Source: JAICMB01 sp963838885 (GTDB lineage: Bacteria > Acidobacteriota > Terriglobia > Bryobacterales > Bryobacteraceae). From it: DNA of 64,000 nucleotides. Below the pieces are notes generated by a model. It did no database searches. It was not told the DNA's origin and was given only the letters and a program-made list of their open reading frames with translations. Positions 48,435-58,231 of the stretch are shown here, one piece after another; the stretch's first letter is position 1, and each line of letters begins with the position of its first letter. The DNA is taken from positions 82,779-146,778 of the forward strand of contig CAWITB010000013.1 of assembly GCA_963838885.1 (NCBI GenBank), in the 5' to 3' direction. The translations under genes and the position numbers were made by a program.

Positions 48435-51400
48435 TTGAAGAATTTTCTTGGGTACGTGGCACTGGCTTTGCTTGCGGCCGCGGCGGCCTCGGCACAAACG
48501 ACATCCATTACGGGAACGGTGGCCGACCCCTCGGGCGCGATCGTCCCGGGGGCCACCGTCACGATCACCAATCTTCAAAACGGCGCGGAGCGCGAGGCGA
48601 CATCGGACGCGGAAGGGCGCTACGCAATGCAACAGGTGACGCCCGGAACCTACAAGCTCGTCGCGAAAGCGGCGGGTTTCGCCGAAGCCGTCATCGACAG
48701 GGTGGACCTGCTCGTAAACCAGCCGGCGACCGTCCCTATCACGTTCGAAAAGGTCGGTGCGACATCGACCGCCATTACCGTGGAGGCGACCGCGACGCAG
48801 ATCAACACCACCGATGCGTCGCTCGGCAATGCCATCGAGAGTCACGCCATTATCGAGCTTCCGTTCTTCGCGCGCAATGTGGCGAACCTGCTCGAGTATC
48901 AGCCGGGGGTGACCAGCGTCGGAACGGAGAACAATAATCTCAACTACTCGGCGACGGGCGGCCCGGGCTACGATGATCGCAACGGCTCCGTGAACGGCGG
49001 CAAGGCGGACCAGTCCAATATCACCCTGGACGGCGCCGATGTCAACGATCAGAATACGCGGCGTCCGTTCACCAGCGTTCTGCGCGTGACGCTCGATTCC
49101 GTCGAGGAGTTCCGCACCAGCACCACGAACTTCGGCGCGCAATCCGGCCGCGGCTCCGGCGCCGACATCGCGCTGATTACGAAATCGGGCACCAACCAAT
49201 TTCACGGATCGTTGTACGAATACCGGCGCGGCACCGAGACGGCTGCGAACAGTTTTTTCAACAACAAGTCGGGCGTGCCCGTCACGCCGCTCCTCATCAA
49301 TATTTTCGGGGGTTCGGCGGGCGGGGACATCAAGAAGAACAAATTGTTCTATTTTCTGAACTATGAAGGCCGGCGCGACGCCAGCGCCGTTGCGGTAACG
49401 CGCACGGTTCCGACCGAAACGCTGAAACAGGGGATTATCTCATTTCACAACACTGCCGGCGCGATTCAGCAGGTCACTCCCGATCAGATCAAGACCATCG
49501 ATCCCGCCGGCATTGGCATCGATCCGGCGGCCCTAAAAGTGTTGCAGTCGTATCCGGTGGGCAATAACACGTCGGTTGGCGATCAGCTCAATACTACTGG
49601 ATACACCTTCAACGCCCCCGGCCACACGGTCTGGAATACCTACATCACCAAGCTGGATTACAAGGTCGACGACGCGGGCAAGAACAGCATTTTCGTACGC
49701 GGAAATCTACAGAACGACAGCTCCACGAACCAGCCTTCCAACGCGCCGCAATTTCCCGGACAACAGCCGAGCTCGGTTAGCCTCGCCAATAACAAAGGCA
49801 TCGCGACGGGCTGGACTTCGGTCCTGACCCCCAACCTGGTGAGCACGTTCCGCTATGGCTTTACGCGCCAAGGCGGCGAAAACACGGGCGTCCTGAACAG
49901 CAATTACGAAATTTTCCGCGGATTCGACAACCCTTTCTCGACGAGCACGGGCCTGGCGCGCATCATTCCGGTACACACCATCGGCGACGATTTTTCCTGG
50001 AACCACGGCGCCCACGAAATCGTTTTTGGCGGCATGGTGCGGCTGATCTCAAACAACTCCGTCAGCTACTCGCACTCCTACAGCAACGCGAGCTCCAACC
50101 CATCGTGGCTGAAAGGATCCGGCGCGGACATCACCCCAGCGTCGCTGGGCGTCGGCTCGGGCGACAAGCAGAGTTATCAATACGCCATGGGCGCGCTGCT
50201 CGGTCTCGAGGTGGAGGGTACCGCGAATTACAACTACACCGTAAACGGAACGCTGCTGCCGGTGGGCGCTCCCGTGACGCGCGATTTCGTGAACCATGAA
50301 GGCGAGTTGTACGTGCAGGACACGTGGAAAGCAACCAGGAATTTCACGGTTACGGGAGGCGTGCGGCTGTCGCTCGAGCCGCCGGTATACGAGGCCAATG
50401 GCCAACAAGCATCGACCAATATTCCTCTGGCCTCCTGGACGGCGCAACGGGAGTTGCTCGCCAACCAGGGCCTCTCTCAAACAGGGGTGGGCCTCATTAC
50501 GTTTATCCCCGCCAACGGACAGGGAGGCCGGCCGCTGTACCCGTTCCATAAGAACTGGGCCCCGCGGCTGGGCTTGGCGTATTCGCCCAAGGCGCAAAGC
50601 GGACTTTCGAAATGGCTCTTTGGCGGACCGGGACAAACCTCGATTCGCGCGGGCGCGGGCATGTATTACGATTTGATCGGACAGCCGCTGGCGCAAACTT
50701 TCAATGCGACGGCGTTCGGACTGGCGAGCACCCTGACCAGTCCGCCGAACACTTTGACCGCTGCGCAGGCGCCGCGCTACACCGGCTTCGCCACGGTCCC
50801 GCCATCAATCGTGCCGCCGCCGGGTCCGGGCGGGCTTCCTTCAACTTATCCGACCTCGGGCGCGGGATCGTTTGCCATTACCAACAGCATCGATGACCAG
50901 CTGAAGGCGCCCTACACGATCAATCTCGATTTCAGCGTCGGCCGCGACCTGGCGCACGGATTTTTCGTGCAGGCCTCCTATGTCGGCCGTTTGTCGCGGC
51001 ACAGCCTCATCAACCAGGACCTTGCGATGCCCACGAATCTGGTAGATCCAAAGTCGGGCCAGACATATTTCCAGGCCATGACGCAGTTGGCGCAGTTGAT
51101 CGACTTCCAGCACGTTCCGATCGCCAACCTGCCCAAGATTCCATTTTTCGAAGATCTGTGGGCGTCGGCGGGCGGCCACGGTTTATCGCCCACGCAAGTA
51201 TGGGCGACCGATTACGTCACGAACAGCAATCAGGGCGATTTCACAAACACGCTGAACGATATGGACGGCACGGGCTGCAATCCCGGCGGCAGCACGTTCA
51301 CCGCGAGCGGAGGGCTGAACGCTACGGGGTGCGGCATCTACGGCCCCTATATGATGTTCAACCCGCAGTTCTCGGCGCTATCGGCGTACAGCTCCATCGG

Positions 51401-52187
51401 AATCGGGGATTATCACGCGCTGCAGTTGACCGTGCGCAAACGATTCAGCAGCGGGCTGCTGTTCGATTTGAACTACACCTGGTCGCGCTCGATCGATCTC
51501 GGCTCGACCGTCGAAGCCGGCGGCACATTCTCGAGTTTGCTCTTGAATACGTGGAATCCGAGCCAGGAACGCGGCGTTTCGAACTACGACATGACGCACC
51601 AGGTGAACGGCTACTTCGTGTATGAGCTCCCGCTCGGGCGCAACAGAAAATTCGGGAGCGATATGAACAAGGTGCTCGATGCGATTATTGGCGGATGGCA
51701 GATTAGCGGCACCTACCGGCAGACTTCGGGTCTTCCGTTCAGCGTTAACAACGGCCAGCGTTGGCCCACGAACTGGGAGGTGGATGCCTTGGCGACCCCC
51801 AATGGAAATCCGCGTCCACCGGAGGTGAACGTCTCGAACGCTCAGGCGGTCATCGGCGCCGGGGGACCGAATGTCTGGACCAATCCGGCCGCTGCATTCG
51901 CGGCCTTCAGCGAAACGATGCCGGGCCAGTCGGGCAGTCGCAACACGCTGCGCGGCGACGGATTTTTCAACATCGATTCCGGAGTTTATAAGACGTTCAC
52001 GATGCCTTTTTCGGAGCGCCAGCATCTGCAAGTGCGGTGGGAAACATTCAATGTGACTAACTCGGTCCGTTTCGATGTTCCGGCTTTTGGTCAGATCAAT
52101 TTGCTCGCGGAGGGAAGTTTCGGCAAATTAACAACCACTCTCACGCAGCCGCGGCAGATGCAGTTCGCAATGCGCTACACGTGGTAG
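48435..52187 (+). CDS. TonB-dependent receptor with carboxypeptidase-regulatory N-terminus (Oar-like)
   Basis: 1250 residues from a TTG with a good SD (GGGGAGGA, 5 bp). Signal peptide about 1-21. Residues 22-110 are a carboxypeptidase-regulatory-like domain (ITGTVADPSGAIVPGATVTI). A plug domain follows at about 120-240 (GGKADQSNITLDGADVND, SVEEFRTSTTNFGAQ). The rest is a large barrel ending in an aromatic residue (MQFAMRYTW). No TonB-box is obvious. Such Oar-like receptors are numerous in Acidobacteria and are thought to take up large substrates. The GH13 gene begins directly at the next base, so the pair may handle a glycan. Confidence 0.93.
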   Translation: MKNFLGYVALALLAAAAASAQTTSITGTVADPSGAIVPGATVTITNLQNGAEREATSDAEGRYAMQQVTPGTYKLVAKAAGFAEAVIDRVDLLVNQPATVPITFEKVGATSTAITVEATATQINTTDASLGNAIESHAIIELPFFARNVANLLEYQPGVTSVGTENNNLNYSATGGPGYDDRNGSVNGGKADQSNITLDGADVNDQNTRRPFTSVLRVTLDSVEEFRTSTTNFGAQSGRGSGADIALITKSGTNQFHGSLYEYRRGTETAANSFFNNKSGVPVTPLLINIFGGSAGGDIKKNKLFYFLNYEGRRDASAVAVTRTVPTETLKQGIISFHNTAGAIQQVTPDQIKTIDPAGIGIDPAALKVLQSYPVGNNTSVGDQLNTTGYTFNAPGHTVWNTYITKLDYKVDDAGKNSIFVRGNLQNDSSTNQPSNAPQFPGQQPSSVSLANNKGIATGWTSVLTPNLVSTFRYGFTRQGGENTGVLNSNYEIFRGFDNPFSTSTGLARIIPVHTIGDDFSWNHGAHEIVFGGMVRLISNNSVSYSHSYSNASSNPSWLKGSGADITPASLGVGSGDKQSYQYAMGALLGLEVEGTANYNYTVNGTLLPVGAPVTRDFVNHEGELYVQDTWKATRNFTVTGGVRLSLEPPVYEANGQQASTNIPLASWTAQRELLANQGLSQTGVGLITFIPANGQGGRPLYPFHKNWAPRLGLAYSPKAQSGLSKWLFGGPGQTSIRAGAGMYYDLIGQPLAQTFNATAFGLASTLTSPPNTLTAAQAPRYTGFATVPPSIVPPPGPGGLPSTYPTSGAGSFAITNSIDDQLKAPYTINLDFSVGRDLAHGFFVQASYVGRLSRHSLINQDLAMPTNLVDPKSGQTYFQAMTQLAQLIDFQHVPIANLPKIPFFEDLWASAGGHGLSPTQVWATDYVTNSNQGDFTNTLNDMDGTGCNPGGSTFTASGGLNATGCGIYGPYMMFNPQFSALSAYSSIGIGDYHALQLTVRKRFSSGLLFDLNYTWSRSIDLGSTVEAGGTFSSLLLNTWNPSQERGVSNYDMTHQVNGYFVYELPLGRNRKFGSDMNKVLDAIIGGWQISGTYRQTSGLPFSVNNGQRWPTNWEVDALATPNGNPRPPEVNVSNAQAVIGAGGPNVWTNPAAAFAAFSETMPGQSGSRNTLRGDGFFNIDSGVYKTFTMPFSERQHLQVRWETFNVTNSVRFDVPAFGQINLLAEGSFGKLTTTLTQPRQMQFAMRYTW

Positions 52188-53609
52188 GTGAGCCCAAATC
52201 CGTGGATTTACGAAATTAACACGTGGGTGTGGCTGGACTGGCTCGGCCGCAAACACGGGCGGCCGATGCGGCTCGGCGACGTTCCGGAACAAGAATGGGA
52301 TGCAGTCGCGTCGTGGGGCTTCGACGCGGTCTGGATGATGGGAGTCTGGGAGCGCAGCCCAGCGAGCATCCGGATCGCTCGCGAGCACGAAGCGCTGCAG
52401 AAGGAATATCGCGATGCGTTAGCGGACTTCAAGCCGGACGATGTTGCCGGATCGCCGTACGCCGTGCATCGCTACGTAGCCGACTCGCATCTCGGAGGCG
52501 CGGCTGGTTTGAAAAGCGCGCGTGAGGCGTTGGCGCGCCGCAACATCGCGTTGCTGCTCGATTTTGTTCCGAATCATACGGCCATAGACCACCCGTGGAC
52601 CTCGCAGCATCCCGAATATTTCATACACGACGACGGCGGGGCAATTGCCAACGGACGCGATCCGTGTTTCCCGCCCTGGACCGATACGGCGCAATTGAAC
52701 ATCTTCAATGTGGGCGCGCGCACGGCGCTAATCGGCGCCCTGGAAGATGTCGCCGCCCAATGCGATGGCGTGCGCTGCGACATGGCGATGCTGCTGTTGA
52801 ACGACGTTTTCCGGAACACCTGGGGAGAGCGCGCCGGTGCGGCGCCGGCCGCGGAGTTTTGGGTGGAGTCGATCGAAGCGGTCAAAAGACGCTATCCGGG
52901 TTTCACGTTTATTGCGGAGGTCTACTGGGACCTGGAAGCGAGGCTGCAGCAGCTAGGATTCGATTATTGCTATGACAAACCGCTGTACGACGCTCTGACG
53001 CACGGCAACGCCGAGGCGGTTCGGCGCACGCTGGCGCGCGATTCCGGCAAACTTGTGCGATTCATCGAGAATCATGACGAGACCCGCGCGGCCGCCGCGT
53101 TTCCCGACGAACGGAAGGAGCAGGCCGCCGCGATCGTGATGAGCACCGTTCCCGGAGCGAAGCTGTTTTACGAGGGCCAGTTCGAAGGGCGGCGCGTGAA
53201 GACTCCAGTTCAACTGGGCCGCGAGCGGGACGAACCGCCCAACACGGCGCTGCGCGATTTTTATTGCCGCTTGGCGCGGGCCTGCCGCGACCCGGTCTTG
53301 AACGGTCGAGAGTGGACCATGCTCGAGACGAGCGGATGGCCGGACAATCAAAGCTGCGCGAATCTGCTGGCGTGGTCCTGGAGCGGCTCCGGCGAGCGAG
53401 CGATTGCCGTAATCAACTATTCCGATTCACCTTCGCAGGGCCGCGTGCGTTTGCCGTGGGACGATCTCGCCGGGCAAACCTGGAATTTAAAGAGCATGAT
53501 AAGCGCGGAGATATTCGCGCGTGACGGCGGAGAAATGGCGCGCGAGGGTCTCTTCGTCGATCTCCCGCCGTGGGGTGTTCATTTGTTGTTGTTCGCGCGA
53601 GCGACCTAG
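52188..53609 (+). CDS. GH13 alpha-amylase-family glycosidase
   Basis: 473 residues from a GTG immediately after the receptor stop. The four conserved GH13 regions are present: I LLLDFVPNH, II CDGVRCDMAM (nucleophile Asp), III FTFIAEVYWD (acid/base Glu), IV VRFIENHDE (transition-state Asp). The C-terminal 80 or so residues form the usual beta domain. No signal peptide, so it would act inside the cell. Substrate not decidable; an alpha-glucan or a sugar-transfer reaction are the options. Confidence 0.92.
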   Translation: MSPNPWIYEINTWVWLDWLGRKHGRPMRLGDVPEQEWDAVASWGFDAVWMMGVWERSPASIRIAREHEALQKEYRDALADFKPDDVAGSPYAVHRYVADSHLGGAAGLKSAREALARRNIALLLDFVPNHTAIDHPWTSQHPEYFIHDDGGAIANGRDPCFPPWTDTAQLNIFNVGARTALIGALEDVAAQCDGVRCDMAMLLLNDVFRNTWGERAGAAPAAEFWVESIEAVKRRYPGFTFIAEVYWDLEARLQQLGFDYCYDKPLYDALTHGNAEAVRRTLARDSGKLVRFIENHDETRAAAAFPDERKEQAAAIVMSTVPGAKLFYEGQFEGRRVKTPVQLGRERDEPPNTALRDFYCRLARACRDPVLNGREWTMLETSGWPDNQSCANLLAWSWSGSGERAIAVINYSDSPSQGRVRLPWDDLAGQTWNLKSMISAEIFARDGGEMAREGLFVDLPPWGVHLLLFARAT

Positions 53610-53758
53610 CGGCGCGCCGAAACCCCGCTCCCGCAGCACCGGGCGGGAAGGGGACTTCCACGATCTCGCGTTCCAATGCGTATCGCTCCTTTTGGCCGCT
53701 AGACCTTTAAAAACGCCTGGAACGAAATCTAGCGGCCTTGGACCCATCCGATTTCACG

Positions 53759-54160
53759 TCAGCGTACACGGAAGTGCTCCACCAACTCCTTTCCCGAAAC
53801 AAGATCCGTTATGTGAAGTTGCCAATCCCCGGGCACATCGTTGATTGCCGGGCGAAAGGGCAGGACGTAAGTCGCGCCGCGTTGGGCCGCCGCCTGGAAT
53901 CGTTGTGGCCGCGAAGCGGTTGAATTCCGATTTCCGGCCCGTGTCGTCCGTAATCTCGATTTGGAGCGGCATAGAGCCCTCTAAAGCTTTTCCGGACGAT
54001 CCTAAGACGGGGATCTCGATCGGGCACGCCTGGCCTCGCCGGCATTCGGCCGCATGCGTCGCATCCACCGCTTTCACCTCTTCGGGCAGGATCGCGAGAA
54101 GCTTGCCGCGGGCAGGCGGCAGAGTTGCCTGAAACTCGGCCAGCCGTTGCGAACATCATA
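53759..54160 (-). pseudogene. C-terminal remnant of a larger protein (two frames)
   Basis: Reading right to left: EFQATLPPARGKLLAILPEE, ECRRGQACPIEIPVLGSSGK, MPLQIEITDDTGRKSEFNRF; then a frameshift near 53890; then GATYVLPFRPAINDVPGDWQ and LHITDLVSGKELVEHFRVR with a stop at 53759. This resembles the beta-sandwich tail of large secreted proteins in Acidobacteria. No upstream part survives beyond about 54160, where module C begins on the other strand. Not functional. Confidence 0.7.
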
Positions 54161-54311
54161 CGTGACCGGCTTGCAGCGGGCGCAGCAGATTCATGAAGGT
54201 TTCCTCGATTACCTCGAGAAGGTCTCCGGTCCCGGCGCCGCGAACGTGCACAAGGCGCTGAGTGATTTATTGATCCTCGTTCGAACGCCGGTCAACGTCC
54301 CTCAGGACTTT

Positions 54312-54637
54312 GTGTCCGGAATGCTTCGGGAAATGCGCCTCATTTTCCGCAGAAAGCCGCTTACGTCGGCGAGGCCGATCTGAAGGCGCTCATCGACGAG
54401 GCTATTGCCGAGGCACGCAGTTATGGCCTGAACACGGCCCGGCAGCAGGCCCTGCTCGTAGTGTTGAAGTATGCATTCTGGCACGGCTGCACCGGCGACC
54501 CCCATCCCTGGATCTCACGAACGCTCAAAGATCACAGGACCGTGGATCCGGCCGGCAAAGCCGCGCGTCTGGAGCAAAAGGCCGTTACCTGGCTCGAGCA
54601 CGTCGTTGCCAGAAATGAGCGAGGACCCCGCGCGTGA
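54312..54637 (+). pseudogene. Small helical protein of module C, frameshifted
   Basis: Third member of the small helical family. In one frame VSGMLREMRLIF (from GTG 54312; ATG 54321 also possible) then, after a -1 change at about 54346, PQKAAYVGEADLKALIDEAI, EARSYGLNTARQQALLVVLK, HPWISRTLKDHRTVDP, to TGA 54635-54637. The two joined give the family pattern (LREMRxxFP, LxxLIxxAIxxAxxYGL, PWI). One lost base in the TTTTCC run explains the break. The N-terminal 15 or so residues are unclear. Overlaps the next gene by GTGA. Confidence 0.7.
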
Positions 54638-55563
54638 GCGATAGCAACAAAACGATTCCGCCAGCCGCTGGAAACGGCGGAACTCCGGTAAACTGCGCCA
54701 AGGTTCCATGCCCGTGTACGAACGGGAAATTGGTTAGCCTTATGGTTATTCGCAATGCCACTCAGACCAATGTCACCCGCGCCAAGAATTGGGCAACGGT
54801 CAAAAAGGCAACGGACGAAGTCGTCGTTGAGGCTACTACTACTTCAAACACGGAGGCTTGCTGGCAGGCAATTAAGTGGTCGGGAGATTCGGGCAGTCCA
54901 GGAGATAACGCTAATCAGAGGAAGCTATCCCGCGTCGCCAGCAAGAAACTTCACGTGGAGGCGGAACTGGGTGGAGTGAAGGATTTTGTGGACGTTTGGG
55001 TTCTCTGGGCGGCAGTAACGATCAATACCAGCGGCGCCACGCCGCCGAATTCCGCTCAGTTTGGCGCCATTGGGGACGGGACGGAGAACCTCGGCGCCAA
55101 CTCCTATGATGGAGGGAAGGCAGCCCGGGGTAAGGTAGCGCCTGTCGCGACCATCACCCCCGCGGGCGTTCACGATATCACCAAGTCTTGCTGGGTATTT
55201 AAACGGCAGATAACCGGTTACGTCTGGATTGACGGGGTCAAGGCCACGGACGACCCTCGCTTCTGGAAACCTGATTGGACCGTTGACGATACCTCGGACG
55301 CGGCATTTACTAGGCTGACGCCAGACTCCGGCGATAAATTTATGATCTAGACGGCCCGTCTATCCTGGCCGTTGGAACCAGCGATGCCGAAGTTTACTAT
55401 AACTTCCGTCAATATATTGAGTGGAATGGAAATATGTGCTCGGATTAATGCGTTGTGGTACTGGGGGGGCCGCTGGCAGAAGTCGGCGTCGCCTCATGTG
55501 ACGCTAATGGATGTCAATACTGGGAATGTAATATTGTCCAGCGCGTCCAGCTTCCATCAGTAA
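54634..55563 (+). pseudogene. Large beta protein of module C, two frameshifts
   Basis: From GTG 54634 the first frame gives 238 codons (NGKLVSLMVIRNATQTNV, ASKKLHVEAELGGVKDFVDV, AGVHDITKSCWVFKRQITGY, ending SGDKFMI at 55350). The sense continues in another frame from 55344 (DLDGPSILAVGTSDAEVYYN, FRQYIEWNGNMCSD) and returns to the first frame at about 55445 (ALWYWGGRWQKSASPHVTLM, DVNTGNVILSS) to the stop at 55563. The two shifts compensate. Repaired length about 308 residues. Function unknown; I recall similar proteins near VgrG/PAAR loci in Proteobacteria. Confidence 0.72.
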
Positions 55564-55576
55564 TTGAGGTAAATAC

Positions 55577-56190
55577 GTGAAATTTTGGATGACTTGCTGC
55601 TGGGCCTTAATAACCGGTTCCGTTTCAGTATCAAACGCGGCGGAAGACCGGAAGGCGGGAACGATGATAGAACAACAAACAATGGAATTGATGAAAAACT
55701 GGATGCGCCCGATGAACGTTCGCAAATGAAGCTTCTAGCCAAGTCGATAAGCAGCGCGCCGATCTTTTGGGCGCGCTGCTGAGGCAGTTGGGGACAAGCT
55801 CCTCCACGAACATGCAGGCAGCCGCCATTTACCTGATCGGGCGCCACCGCCTGTCCGAAGGCATGGGTGAGCTTATCCGGCGGATCGATTTTGAGGCTGT
55901 CGGCCAGCCGATGCTCAGTGCTTTACCTCTTTGGGAGCGGTATCCGGCCATGGAAGCGTTGATCACAATCGGGAAATCCGTCGATCAGGCCAGCGATCGA
56001 ATTGCTTGCCACCGACGCCAACGACCTTCGTCGCACCTTGGCGGTGAAAGTCCTTCGTTACATCGAAGGACCAGACGTCGCCCTTTTCATACTCCAGAAA
56101 GCCAGCGCGTCCGAGCAGGATGTCAAGCGTAAGGCCATGCTTGCCGATGCTCAAACGCGCCTGCAGAAACTCGTAAATGAAACTCGTTAG
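55577..56190 (+). pseudogene. Exported HEAT-like protein of module C, broken
   Basis: GTG 55577 begins a signal peptide (KFWMTCCWALITGSVSVSNA), but the frame stops at about 55729. Helical sequence continues in other frames: RADLLGALLRQLGTSSSTNM, QAAAIYLIGRHRLSEGMGEL, then LLATDANDLRRTLAVKVLRY, DVALFILQKASASEQDVKRK to the stop at 56190. At least two indels. The repaired protein would be an exported helical-repeat protein of about 200 residues, in the same place in the module as the exported 338-residue protein of module A. Confidence 0.62.
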
Positions 56191-57019
56191 TGCCCCTTCA
56201 ACCCGAGACAGATTCGAAACTCTTGAGCCAAGCCGTGTCCGCCCCGGCGCGCCCCCACGTTGGCCATCCATCAGCCCGGTGAAATCTCCGAGGAAGGATT
56301 CGCAAGCTGCGCCCCGCGGGCACGAAATGTCCAGCGTGTAACGGCGCCGCATGGCCGCCAGCATTCCTGCCAATTTGGCTAGTCTGTTCGATCGGGCTCG
56401 GCGCGTGGACAACGGCTAATTGCCCGGAGATTTGCGCCCCTTCGCCGTCCCTCGTTATGCTGACCTCGAATGTCCGATGAGCCCATAACATTGCGGATGC
56501 GTTTATTCGGGCGGAACTGGCGCATCGCGTTGGATCTTCAGCGGCACATCGCGCCGATTCTTCTGACTCTCACCCATGCGCGCAGCGGGCGAAACCTCAT
56601 TAACGGAAATCTGCTACGAAACATTGTAAATGCTCACAACCACTTAGCCCGAATCCGCGGCAGGGCGCCTCGCGAAGCCTCGGCCCACCGGCTATTCTTT
56701 GATCAAGAGTTCGTCGCTCATTCGTCGGAGAGGCGATCGCTACGCGTAGAAGCAATCCCGGGCTCCCCTGCGCCAGTCACGAGTGACGAATGGCCGCCGC
56801 TCCATGAGCTGTCCCGCGCCGTAGCGGGTTAACAAGACGGCTTTAGGAGGCCTCCTCAAATTTCTGCGTTCCGTCCGTTTGGTTCGCTTCGCTGGCATCG
56901 CACGGCGCCCCGTGCGGGATAAACTGCGTAACAAAGGTCGACTGGAGAACCGCGCCTGCGCGCATATTCGGGCTCCCGCGGACCCCTCCCCTGATACACT
57001 GAAGACACAGGATTATCCC
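56191..57019. other. Gene-poor stretch with doubtful frames
   Basis: An open frame of 120 codons at 56470-56832 (+) and one of 97 at 56198-56491 (-) are present; neither has a clear SD, a recognisable domain or convincing composition. On the minus strand LAGMLAAMRRRYTLDI at about 56330-56380 is protein-like and could be debris of another gene. I see no RNA gene. The Gfo/Idh/MocA promoter should lie near 56950-57010. Confidence 0.35.
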
Positions 57020-58225
57020 ATGGACTCACGCCGCAAGTTTCTCGGCACCGTCGCATCCGGCCTCGCCACCACGCTAGCCAATCCGCGAGGCGTTCTGGGG
57101 GCGAACGACCGCATTCGCGCCGGCATCATCGGCATTGGCGACCGCGGCACGGAAATTACGCGGTGGGCGCTGCGCTGCCCCAACGTCGATTTCGTCGCCT
57201 TCGCCGACATCTACACGCGCCGCCTCGAAAACGCCAAGGCCCTCGTTCCCGGCGCGGCCACTTATCTCGATCATCGCCGCCTACTCGATGACAAAAGCAT
57301 CGACGCAGTTCTGATCGCCACGCCGCAGCACCTGCATTGCGAGCATTTCGTCCACTCCATGCAGGCAGGCAAGCACGTTTATCAGGAAAAAACGATGGCG
57401 TTTACGGTGGACCACGCCAAGCGCATGCGCGCCGCCTACCGCGCCTCGAATGGCAAGCTTACCGTCCAGGTCGGGCATCAATCCTGCTCCTCGGGCCAGA
57501 TGCCGGACGCGCAATCGTTCCTCGCCACGAGCAATATCGGAAAAATCACCGCCGTCCACATGCATATGTATCGCAATACTCCGCATGGCAAACCGCAGTG
57601 GGCGCGTCCCGTTTATCCCGACATGACATCTGAAAACATCCTCTGGGATTCCTTTCAGGGCGAAGCCGCCAAACATCCCTTTGATCCCAATCGCTACATC
57701 AACTGGCGTTTCTTCTGGGACTATTCCGGCGGCAACGTATACGAAAATATGTGCCACCAGATCTCCTTCTGGTACAAGGCGCTCAACCTGCAGATCCCTA
57801 AAGCCGTGACCATGACCGGCGGCCTCTATCTCTGGAAGGACGGCCGCGAAGTGCCCGACACCATGAACGTTTCCCTCGAACAGCCCGAGGAAATGCTGAT
57901 TAGCTGGGATTCCGGATTCGGCAACAACGCTCTCGGCTCGACCGAAAGCGTGCTCGGTACGGACGGCACAATTTCAAAAGGCCAGCAGATCCGCTACGCT
58001 CCGCAAAAGGTCAATCAGCCGGACGGCAAGGAGCTGCTCGGGACAACAACCGCCTCGCCCATAGCGCACATGCAAAATTTCTTCGATTGCATCCGCTCGG
58101 GCAAGGAAACCAACTGCCCCTTCGATCTCGGCTTCAAAGTTTCCATCGCCTGCCGCATGGCCGTGGACAGCTATCGCACGGGCCACACCATGAAATGGGA
58201 TCCGGTCGCGGAAGCGGCCGCTTAG
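57020..58225 (+). CDS. Gfo/Idh/MocA-family oxidoreductase with Tat signal
   Basis: 401 residues from ATG 57020. The N-terminus is a twin-arginine signal (DSRRKFLGTVASGLATTLAN). The Rossmann fold begins at IRAGIIGIGDRGTEI, followed by AFADIYTRRLENA and the nucleotide/substrate turn EKTMAFTVDHAKRMR (EKP-type motif with Thr in place of Pro). C-terminal alpha/beta domain with GGNVYENMCHQISFWY. Such exported dehydrogenase-like proteins act on sugars in the periplasm; substrate unknown. Acyl-CoA dehydrogenase begins 7 bp later but is not obviously related in function. Confidence 0.93.
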   Translation: MDSRRKFLGTVASGLATTLANPRGVLGANDRIRAGIIGIGDRGTEITRWALRCPNVDFVAFADIYTRRLENAKALVPGAATYLDHRRLLDDKSIDAVLIATPQHLHCEHFVHSMQAGKHVYQEKTMAFTVDHAKRMRAAYRASNGKLTVQVGHQSCSSGQMPDAQSFLATSNIGKITAVHMHMYRNTPHGKPQWARPVYPDMTSENILWDSFQGEAAKHPFDPNRYINWRFFWDYSGGNVYENMCHQISFWYKALNLQIPKAVTMTGGLYLWKDGREVPDTMNVSLEQPEEMLISWDSGFGNNALGSTESVLGTDGTISKGQQIRYAPQKVNQPDGKELLGTTTASPIAHMQNFFDCIRSGKETNCPFDLGFKVSIACRMAVDSYRTGHTMKWDPVAEAAA

Positions 58226-58231
58226 CCCGCG

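Noticed and set aside
56470..56832. 120-codon plus-strand open frame as a gene
   Set aside because: No SD, no domain, odd composition, in a stretch full of debris; kept only as part of a gene-poor region.
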